Assembly: GCA_008638375.1 (NCBI GenBank)
Contig: CM018032.1
Coordinates: forward strand, 40,177,355 to 40,241,354
Origin: Nyssa sinensis
Taxonomy: Eukaryota; Streptophyta; Magnoliopsida; Cornales; Nyssaceae
Direction: 5' to 3'
Length of the DNA stretch: 64,000 nt
Shown: positions 55,994 through 64,000 of the stretch, in pieces
How positions within the stretch are numbered: position 1 is the stretch's first letter
Layout of the letters: every line of letters starts with the position of its first letter
Notes under the pieces: model-generated
What the model was told of the DNA's origin: nothing
Database searches by the model: none
The model's input: the letters and a program-made list of their open reading frames with translations, nothing else
Program-made: the position numbers and the translations under genes

Positions 55994-58187
55994 TCCAACT
56001 TTTAATTCAGTTTAAAAAAATAAAAATAAAAAAAATATATAAAAAAAACAAAAAAAAAATCAAAACAACAAAAATAAATAAAATAAAAAATAAAAAGCAC
56101 ACAAAAAAATAAAAATAAAAATAACAAAAAAATAACAAAAAAAATAAAATAAAATAAAAAAAACAAAATTGCATAGCAAGCCGTTCCAAATTTACTTCAT
56201 TCCACTATGCATTTGGTTTAGTTGTTTCTCCGCTCACATTAGCACTTATGGGCATATTGATTTTATTTTTTTAATTTTGTTTTGTTATGCTAATATATAG
56301 ATTCTATGGTTCTAATGATCTTTATTGTTTAGTTTGTTTTTGTAGGGATCCATGTGTCGCCCAAAAGCTTCCAAAAGCCGTGTCATTGAAGTTGAATCCA
56401 TTTCACGCAAACAGCCCATTCAAACCCGTCAAATTCACTTTGAGCAACCAAATGAGAAATGGGCCACAAGACCAATTGCCATACAGACTACATTTGATGT
56501 GGCCCCGGGCTCTTTGCCCCCTTAGTTCTCTCCACTCAAGTGCACTCCTTCCTTTTACTTATTTCGTTCTATTTCATGCTCTTTCATATCATGTCCCCTT
56601 GAGGACAAGGTGTCAAATAAGTTGGGGGGAGTTGCTATTATTTTGCCTGCTTGAGCTCAATATACTTCATGATTAAAATTTTATTGTTTTGAGTGTATTC
56701 ATATTTTTCTGAGCTTGCACGAGAATCATTGTGATAGTTGTGCACTGCTAGTGATTTGCCTTTCCCTAACTTTCATAATTGGAGACAAATTGGGTTGCTA
56801 CTCTTGTGACTCTATGATTTGATGGTTAGACTGTGAGACTCTAGTATCATGATGGCATTGACTGAGACTTATAACTCATGTTATGTAGATTTGAGCTTTA
56901 ACTTTATTTTGAGGGTTATACAGTTTGCATATCGCCATTCTATCAGTTGACATTGTCACATGTCTAAGGTCAGTCAGTTCAGATGTCAGATGACACTTCT
57001 TGCCTTTGGGGAATGAAACTAGGCCCTCTTTCTATTTTGAGCCTGTTCGTTTGTTTCTTGCATCTTTACATTATTTACCTGATTGGAACTAAGTTGAGCC
57101 TTCATTATTATATCTTTCTTTTCATAGCCAGTAGCCTCACTTTAGATGAAGAAGTTGGGTGATTTTTCTTTGCAAATTTGGTGTTGTGAAAGTAGAGAAG
57201 TGAAGATGTACTTTTTTTTTTCTTTTATTGTAATTTTATTCAGTTAAAAAAAATAATCAAAAAATAAATTTATGAAAAAATATTTCATTGCCATTTCTTT
57301 TTCTTTTTGGTTTACTCAAGTAGAAAAGTTGTGAATAGTTTAGGAATGCTTTTATTGAAATTTTAGGAGTAGTGTTGCACTGTTCAAAAGAAATGATGAG
57401 TTTGGAAAACTGTAGTTTATTTACTTCAGCTTCTTCACTTATGACATGGAGATTATTGTTCACTTACCCCTACTTTATCCTTGACCTTGACCTACGTCAC
57501 AACCAGAAACAAAGACCTAGTTGACGCCGAAGGTGTAGTAGTTAATGATTGAGGATGTGACTGTAGTGATCATGTGACAGTGGGAGTTAATTTTCGTAGT
57601 GGTTAGAATTATCTCTATATTATTCTTATTGTGCTTTCATTCATGTTTGCATGTGGATCATTTGATTTGTACTCAACAATTATTCTATCCACATGTATGA
57701 GAGGATACATATACACCCCATCTCTGTGAGCTTCATTTGTGAGTGATATCTTTTGGTGAGATTTGGATTCAAAGTAATGCCTGTTTGAAAAGAAGTTTCA
57801 TTGCCTAGACATCTTGTTATGGTTGTTGCTTTTATGCACACTGATTTTATCCATTTATAAGCACTTGGGAAATTTACAGGTTGCTTTTAGTGAAGATAAT
57901 TGTTACTTTGCTTCGATTATAACTCAGTTATACGCTCATTAAGATTCATTTATATTAATTATGGAGTATATTGTGTTCAAGTTGGGGGGTGTCGAATTTT
58001 GTGGGTAGATTCACTGCAAACCCTCACGAGACTATAACTCGTCTACTAGGGTAACCTAGGGGTTTAAAGCCTTATTGCATATGGTAAATGCAATTGTGTA
58101 TCCCACGAAAGAGGATTTAGTTAGTTCTATTTTGTCTCTTGTTTCCTTGGCTTTGCTTGAGGACTAGTAAAGTGTAAGCTGGGGGTG
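55994..58187. other. Athila-like 3' untranslated region
   Basis: Starts with an A-rich tract (56010-56165). It contains three polypurine-like tracts: AAGTTGGGGGGAG (56619-56631), CAAGTTGGGGGGTG (57978-57991) and AAGCTGGGGGTG (58176-58187). The last one is directly before the LTR and is the probable plus-strand primer. No convincing gene was recognised; the open frame at 56287-56676 has no known domain. Confidence 0.6.
58176..58187 (+). other. Polypurine tract of the Athila-like element
   Basis: AAGCTGGGGGTG immediately before the 3' LTR start TGATAACTGG, the expected place for the plus-strand primer. Confidence 0.7.
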
Positions 58188-59406
58188 TGATAACTGGTTA
58201 AAAAGTGCATATTTATTGTGTTAACCCTAGATATTCTTGCATTTTTATTATTTTAAATTTGCTAATTTATATCCATTTGCTAGTTAATTCTTATTTTATC
58301 TTTTTGCAGAGAAAGCTTGACAAAGTTGATGATTTAGTGGTGGATTTGGAGCAAAAGGAAAATATTAGGCTTTGAAGTGCTAAAAAAAGTGGAAAATAAG
58401 TGATTTTGGGTTAGAAGAGAGGCTTGGTCCATATGTAGGTGGACCAGGGCCTATTTTAGCATTATAGGCTCTATTTTGAAACACTTTAGACTCTCTTTTT
58501 AGGCCCCTAATGTTTAATTACGAGATTTTATTTTATTTTCCTGAATTCTTATTTTGTGAGGGTAATTTTGGAAAAATAGAAATATTATTGGGAGCTAGGG
58601 TTTTGGAAAAGAGGGAAGGAGTTTTGGAGGAGGCCATCTTGGGGATCTAGACAGAACGACGAAGAGAGAAGACGACAACTCAAAAGAAGAAGATGAAGAA
58701 CTCCATGGCTATGGTGGTCTCCTCTTCCACTATCATGGGCTAAGTCTATCTCATTCCTAGGGTTTAGATGAAACCCTAGTCAAGTAATATTGTTTCTTTG
58801 GGTTAATTAATCTTGGATGTTGATTGTATGATGTTAGGATTTTATTAAAGCATTGATCGTATTATTCAGTTTCACGTAATCAATTTCTATGATTTTGTTT
58901 ATGTGGTTATACAATAGTAATATGTGTACATACATCAAAACCGTAGGACGAGTCATAACTCAGGAAAAACAAATTGTGACTATGACCTTAGAATTAGCGT
59001 AGACAATTTGTGTTGACCAAAGATGATTCGTGCTTAGTATTTTGGTGCGTGATTTTCTTGATGATTGTATTGAGGCTTGTAGCCAAAATACATCTTTTAC
59101 ATCCAAATTTAATGGCCCAAGAATTAATACAATTGAAGCTAGTTACAAGATTAGTGGTGGATTCAACACCCTAGGAATCCTCTTTTAATTTGATTCATCA
59201 TTAATTTAGTTAAATATTTGCTTTAATTAGAGTTCTCATTTAATTTTAGAAAAGAATCAACAAACAATCACCTTTTGTGAATTTGAATTAAAGTTAATCT
59301 CAACTTTGGTTTTTAAACAATTAACAGTCTCTGTGGGTTCGACCCTTACTTCTCTACTATACTAGTAGTATAGTTTGGTAATTTGATTGATTTCCATGGC
59401 AGATCA
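58188..59406 (+). repeat. 3' LTR of the Athila-like element
   Basis: Starts TGATAACTGG and ends CATGGCAGATCA, followed by the target duplication ATACC. It differs from the 5' LTR at about 35-40 sites, mostly transitions, and lacks a 13-base piece near 58800. Confidence 0.95.
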
Positions 59407-59411
59407 ATACC

Positions 59412-59930
59412 TCCATGGTACTGCCGAGCAGTGGGCTAAACATCTTGTTCACCAACCGCTGATAAGTGGCTCCAACGTTCTTTAAATCGAAAGGCATTAC
59501 TCTGTAGCAGTAGAGCCTTCGTTCGATTATGAAGGCTGTCTTATCTTGGTCTGGAGGTTACATCTGGATCTGGTTGTACCCAGAGTAGGCATCCATGAAG
59601 CTCATGAGCTCATGTCTCGCCGTGGCGTTAACCAGCTGGTCTATCCTTGGTAGTGGAAAGCTGTCTTTGGGGTACGCCTTATTGAGGTCTGTATAATCAA
59701 CGCAGACTCTCCACTTGCCATTTTTCTTCTTGACCAACATGGTGTTGGCTAGCCACTCGGGATAGAACACTTCTCGTATCATCCTGGCTTCAAGCAGCCT
59801 CTGGACTTCTTCATTTATAATCTGATGCCGTTCAGGAGCAATCGGTTTTCTCTTCTGTCTGACAGGTGGATGGTCTGGATCTACTTTCAGCTTGTGAGTT
59901 ATGAGGCTGGGGTCTATACCCTCCATGTCT
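59412..59930 (-). pseudogene. Tat-like reverse transcriptase, 5' part
   Basis: Minus-strand frame with ITHKLKVDPDHPPVRQKRKP, then PEWLANTMLVKKKNGKWRVC, VDYTDLNKAYPKDSFPLPRI and LMSFMDAYSGYNQIQM, followed by a stop at 59558. The same frame continues as TAFIIERRLYCYRVMPF up to the ATACC target site and carries on at 45991. It is the fingers/palm half of the split RT. Confidence 0.9.
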
Positions 59931-60790
59931 CTGGTTTCCTAAGCAAATATAGAGAGGTTGTTTTTCAGAAACCTGACTATATTTTCCTGCTCGGTGTGCG
60001 TCAGATCTGGGCCGATATACGAATAACGCCCTTCTGCTTCTGAACTGACCAACACTTTGATGGGCTCGCCAACAGGTTTGGCTCGGCTGTCTCGTCCCCT
60101 TGGGCTTAGGGGTTTTTCAATGCTGGACGGGCAACCTTCCACCTCGGGAGTGTCGGTGAGAACTGGATCCGCACAGTCCCAAGTGTACTGTAATTGCTAT
60201 TTGGGGGCCTTCTCCTTGAGGGCAATGGCATGACACTCCCGGGAGGTTGGCTGACACTCTCTGATAGAGTGAACGTTCTGGTTGTGGACATACTTCAGAC
60301 ACTGATGGAGGGTTGAGGTGACCGCCCCTATCTGGTGCAACCAAGGTCTCCCGATTATGACGTTGTAGGGAGATTTCATATTCAACACCATGTGCTCCGA
60401 GATGGTGGTCTTCTGCCCTTCACCCTCTCCTACAGTAGTAGGAAGGTCGATTCTCCCCAGTGGGGTGCTGAGATTGCCATCAAAAGCTGCCATCACGGCA
60501 GTAGTAGGCTTGATGTTGCCGTGGTCCATTCCCATCTGTTTAAGTGGCTCATGGAACAGTATGTTGACGGAGCTGCCAGTATCGACCAGGACTCTCCTGA
60601 TCTCGAAGTTGGAGATTTTGAGAGTGATGACGAGGGCATCACTGTGAGGGCAGTGTACCCCTACTAGTTCTTGTTCAGTGAATTGGATCTCCGGTGCTGG
60701 CTTGAGCCTCTTTTCCACGTTGGAGATCTGTAATACGTTCGGGGCAGCTCTGGCCTCCCGAGCATATCTCTTTCTTGCTTTGTTGGACAT
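59931..60790 (-). pseudogene. Tat-like protease
   Basis: Frame 60790-60197 has FEIRRVLVDTGSSVNILFHE (catalytic D-T-G) and, further on, MKSPYNVIIGRPWLHQIGAV, the usual Tat protease motifs. After the stop at 60197 the same frame goes on as the protease-RT linker (GRYSYIGPDLTHTEQENIVR) to a stop at 59939, then into RT. The upstream start of the segment (MSNKARKRYAREARA) is a gag-protease linker. Confidence 0.88.
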
Positions 60791-62549
60791 TCCTGTGATA
60801 GGGGAGTCAGCATGGAGGACGTAGATGACATGTTTGTTCTGCCTCTGAGGCTCGTTTCGTCCTTCCCTTTGTTCTTGCCTCTGCTCGGGCCTCTGTTCTG
60901 GCCGTTGTTGAGGCTTGTCTTCTTGGGGGTTCTGCCTTCTGTCTTGCTTGACGAACTCTCGAAGACGCCCCTTCTTTATGAGCTACTCTATCTTATATCG
61001 GAGGGTCCTACATGAGTTAGTCGTATGTCCATGATCTTTATGAAAATTACAATACTTACTTTGGTCCCGAAGACTGGGATCTCCTTTGATTGGTTCCGGC
61101 CACCTCAGGTTCTCCCGATCTCGAATTTGCCAAAGAACCTAGTTCGGTGTAGTGTTCAAAGGAGTGAAGTTGGTGAACTCCCTTGGTCCGAAATTGTACA
61201 CAGCTTTGGGTGCTGTTCTTTTCTCTGGGCTCCTGGCCCTCTTCTTGTTGGAGTCTCTTCTGTGGTCCTCCTTCTTCGGATTATCCCTCTGGGTTTGGTC
61301 TTTGCCCTTCTGCGATGTGCGGTTGGCTTATTCTAAGTTGATGTATTTTCCTAGCCCGATCCATTAGTGCCGCCATGTTGGCTGGAGGGCTCTTTGTCAA
61401 GGAGTCTCTGAAGCCACCGTGGGCAAACCCAGCAGTTAAGGCAGCTAAAAGGAATTTTGGGCTGCAGTCAGTGATCTCCGTGAGTTCGGCATTGAAGCGC
61501 GCAATGTAGGCTCTGAGGGACTCTTCCTTAGTCTGCTTGACATTTAACAAGAACTCTGGTCCCCTTCTGAGCCTTCTGCTGGTCATAAACCTGTCCAAGA
61601 ATTGTCTACCGAGCTCATAGAAACTGGTAATTGAGTTCGGAGGGAGGTTGTGGAACCACTTCAGAGCAGTTCCCTTCAAGCTGGTGATAAAAGTTCAGCA
61701 CATGAAAGCATCAGAGGCACTGTGAAGGGCCATCATATGCTGGTAGTGTGAGAGATGATCTCTTGGATCTCTAGACCCATCGTACAGAGTGAACTTGGGC
61801 ACCATGAACTTTCTGGGCCTTTCTTCTAACATGATGGCATAAGTGAATGGGGTGGCTAGTCTTCCGAGCAGCCTGGCCAACTCGTCTTGCTCTGGAGGGT
61901 TTTGAGGACCTCTCAAGGCAATTGTTCGGTCCATAGACTCGGCAATTTCCTCTACCCTCCGCGGATCTCTAAGTCTGACATCTTGCGAACCCTGCCTGAC
62001 AGCCTCGGCTTCAGGGTAGTAGGGTTGAGTACGCCCTTCGGACGGAGGAGGGTTTCGAACCAGCGAGATTGGTGCTGCATGGGGATAAGGCTCCAGTGGT
62101 GCCGGATGTGCTCCCGAAGCCCTTGGAGTTGGGGCTCGAGTAGTGCTCCGGTAATGGACGTTAGGAACGAAGGCTGATGTTCCCCAGCCTGGAGTTGCTG
62201 ATGGTTGTGGATCTCTGCCAACGCGGGCAACACCCTGGGGGTGCCCGGGCTTGTTATTTGGAGCCTGCTCATGAGGTTCTTCATTCTCCGTGGTAACAGG
62301 AGGTTGAGTTCCCGCAGCAATGTTGACCAGTGGGTTAGGAGGGTTCATCCCTTGATTCTGCGTAAGCGTTGCCAGTGTTCTGGTGATGGCGAGCAACTGT
62401 TCCTGCACCAGTTCATTGTGTCGTTTGATCGATTCGATCTCTTGTCGCATGGGATTAACCATTGGCCCCCTTGCTCGTGGAACAGGCGGCTGACGCTGAG
62501 AGCTTTGCGGAATCTGAGTATGCTGTCGCGGTTGGAGATTTGGGGCCAT
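60791..62549 (-). pseudogene. Tat-like gag with zinc motif
   Basis: ATG at 62549 (MAPNLQPRQHTQIPQ) opens a Pro/Gln-rich N-terminus and then the gag core (FTYAIMLEERPRKFMVPKFT, YDGSRDPRDHLSHYQHMMAL). A TGA at 61695 interrupts it; the frame continues with LKGTALKWFHNLPPNSITSF and LNVKQTKEESLRAYIARF to 61281. A separate segment near 60990-61070 holds the Tat-type zinc motif YCNFHKDHGHTTNSC, whose first cysteine position reads Ser. Stops between 61281 and 60990 break the frame. The nucleocapsid part would bind RNA. Confidence 0.88.
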
Positions 62550-62605
62550 AGTTTTCCGGTGAGGAAAGAGATGAGTTTGTGAATAGAGCACTTGGAGATT
62601 AGTCG

Positions 62606-62623
62606 TTCCCACAGACGGTGCCA
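62606..62623 (-). other. Primer binding site of the Tat-like element
   Basis: Minus-strand TGGCACCGTCTGTGGGAA, a few bases inside the LTR end. It differs by one base from the Tat-type site TGGCGCCGTCTGTGGGAA. Confidence 0.8.
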
Positions 62624-62629
62624 AACTGA

Positions 62630-63235
62630 TGCTGCACTTTTTGACTCGCAATAAGTATGGGCTCCGTGACCTGTAGAACACTTAGAAAGATGATCAGAGG
62701 ACCACCGGATTAGTTCCAGCGGTAGCCGCTCCGATACTTAAGTAAGTAAATGGAATTGAAAGACTGTATTGAAAGCCAAAGAATGAGCATGAAAATAAAG
62801 TGTACCTTTAGGGTTTAATTTATAGGTCGTGGCTTCCCTAAGTTGATTAGGATTCGGAGCCATGAATGTAGGGATTTGATCATCGGAGATTGCAGTTATC
62901 TTGTGGAGTATTGCATAGAGATAATCATAGATGGTAGTTTCCTTGTTGAAGATTGTCTCCTTGTTGAAGACTATTTCCTTATTCCCTGCTCGACATCCGC
63001 TAAGGCGGTGACGAGGTTTGGAGTGTGGGTCTGGATCCTGTAATTAACTCTGAGATCCTTATCCGGATATATGTGCTCCGGAGGCATATGCTTGGCCACT
63101 TCTGACTTTTTGTGCTGATCTGGATGCTCGAGCGCTTAGCCATTGACTAAGCAAGAGCTGAGTTAGCCGATCATGAATTTGATTCATAATCATACGTGTC
63201 AAGTACTGATTGGCCCGTTCTTTTATGGTATATCA
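62630..63235 (-). repeat. 5' LTR of the Tat-like element
   Basis: On the minus strand it starts TGATATACCATAAAAG at 63235 and ends AAAAAGTGCAGCA at 62630. It shares CCTATAAAT and ATCGGAGCGGCTACC with the LTR at 11232-11739. Its TATA box is at 62817-62824. About 606 bases. The right flank begins AGTAG; the partner target duplication is lost in the scaffold gap. Confidence 0.75.
62817..62824 (-). promoter_or_regulatory. LTR TATA box
   Basis: Minus-strand TATAAATT in the context CGACCTATAAATTAAACCC, about 410 bases from the LTR start. Confidence 0.5.
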
Positions 63236-64000
63236 AGTAGCATTATTGTACTACATTACACGAAAGCTGGCAGTAATGCTGAATAGTTGTTGACAATCTA
63301 ATATTACATTCAGAATTGTACCTCATAAGGTAGGTGGGTGGGATGATTGCTTCACTAAGGAGTTTTGGTTGGTCGGAACTCCGACAAATTGAAGTCACAA
63401 GTCCACGTACCATCAATTTTTGTGTTGCGTTGCTGACCACATATTGAGTATGGAATGCGCCAAATTCACAGCACCAGAATTGTATTTATTCCTGATATGT
63501 CACTGTAAAAACTATTGGAAGTTGACACATTATTATCTCACTAATCTAGAACACATATATAAAGAGTTTTTGATTCAAAATATATGACCCAGTGGATATA
63601 ACTCTTTCAATCAACTGTTGACTACATTTGTAACTCCCAACAACTTTAGATAAAATGCTGTTATCCATTGTCCTCTCAAATTATAAATGAATTGTCGGTT
63701 CCCATTCAAGAAATTATGTTAAGTTGGTGGTACACTAATAAGTTTGGAGAAGCTAAAGCTGGATCACTATTATTATTTTTACAAGTCCTTACACTGCAAA
63801 TATAAAAGACTCTATATCTTTCAATTCTTTCTTATTTAGATTGAGAATCATTAAATTTCGTCTCTTCAATTCAATTGGTGAAGTCCTTCTAATAATCCTT
63901 ACAATGTGTCCTTCCTTGCAGAATCAGTCATTATATTCTGTAGCGAGGGGCCGGTTTCCCAACATAATAACGAGCATGAAGGAGAAAATAGATACACTAT
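63236..64000. repeat. Duplicated segment, copy 2 (paired with 11740-12485)
   Basis: From about 63253 to the window edge it matches 11747-12485 with few differences. The first 17 bases (AGTAGCATTATTGTACT) differ from copy 1, where a Tat-like LTR end replaces them. The match is expected to continue past 64000. No gene recognised. Confidence 0.8.

Larger units (their letters stand above)
45992..59406 (+). mobile_element. Athila-like Ty3/gypsy element nested in the Tat-like RT
   Basis: Two LTRs (45992-47221 and 58188-59406) flank primer site, gag, protease, RT, RNase H and integrase, then a long non-coding 3' region. The target duplication is ATACC (45987-45991 and 59407-59411). Joining the flanks restores a continuous Tat-like RT frame, which proves the insertion. 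The LTRs differ at roughly 35-40 sites and one 13-base deletion by my count, near 3%, so the insertion is fairly young. No envelope-like ORF is seen. Coding parts have one frameshift and about ten stops. Confidence 0.95.
39065..63235 (-). mobile_element. Tat-like Ty3/gypsy element split by an Athila-like insertion
   Basis: Minus-strand order from the right: LTR, primer site, gag with a Tat-type zinc motif, protease, reverse transcriptase, [Athila-like insertion], rest of RT, RNase H, archaeal-type RNase H, integrase, tandem array, antisense ORFs. The 3' LTR is lost in the scaffold gap. Without the 13.4 kb insertion the visible element is about 10.8 kb. The domain set and the antisense ORFs place it in the Tat clade. 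From protease to RT the frame is constant, interrupted by single stops. Confidence 0.8.

Noticed and set aside
56287..56676. 129-codon frame that could be an Athila envelope-like ORF
   Set aside because: Short, with no transmembrane pattern, signal peptide or recognised domain, and it overlaps a polypurine-like tract. Treated as non-coding 3' region.

Overview
This window looks like plant nuclear DNA, most likely from a eudicot. It holds one intact intron-containing host gene, a D3-type cyclin on the minus strand at 18320-19818. Nearly everything else that can be recognised is decayed LTR retrotransposon of the Ty3/gypsy superfamily, plus a few DNA transposon remnants and minisatellites. The species cannot be named from the sequence. 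One 100-base run of N (38965-39064) is a scaffold gap, so the order of the parts on either side of it is not proven.

Layout. 1-5262: the 5' end of a minus-strand Tekay/Del-like element (gag, protease, start of pol, primer site, 3.4 kb LTR). 6162-9440: a second LTR of the same family, plus strand and truncated, so two related LTRs face each other across 899 bases. 9441-11739: the 3' end of a plus-strand Tat-like element, with an antisense ORF and an LTR. 11740-12485: a segment repeated at 63236-64000. 12486-22100: AT-rich host DNA with CYCD3, a Tourist-like MITE and two inverted LTR-like fragments flanking the gene. 22100-27594: LTR-type remnants. 27595-38964: a minus-strand Ogre-like element with 3' LTR, two minisatellites, two antisense genes (one with a plant mobile domain), integrase, two RNase H domains and part of the reverse transcriptase. 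39065-63235: a second, larger minus-strand Tat-like element with antisense ORFs. Its reverse transcriptase is split by a 13.4 kb plus-strand Athila-like element (45992-59406) with both LTRs and a 5-base target duplication. That Athila-like copy itself carries a 1.33 kb PIF/Harbinger-type insertion.

How the parts relate. The transposons are nested in at least three layers, and all carry in-frame stops or frameshifts, so none looks autonomous now. The cyclin gene is intact: four exons, 368 codons, LxCxE motif and cyclin box. Its upstream region has three short upstream ORFs, one overlapping the start codon. The most unusual content is in the two Tat-clade elements. Each carries antisense reading frames, and similar promoter-like or hairpin-rich modules lie upstream of more than one of these frames. 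Several arrays in these elements are built from short perfect hairpins. All calls were made by reading the sequence; no database search was run.
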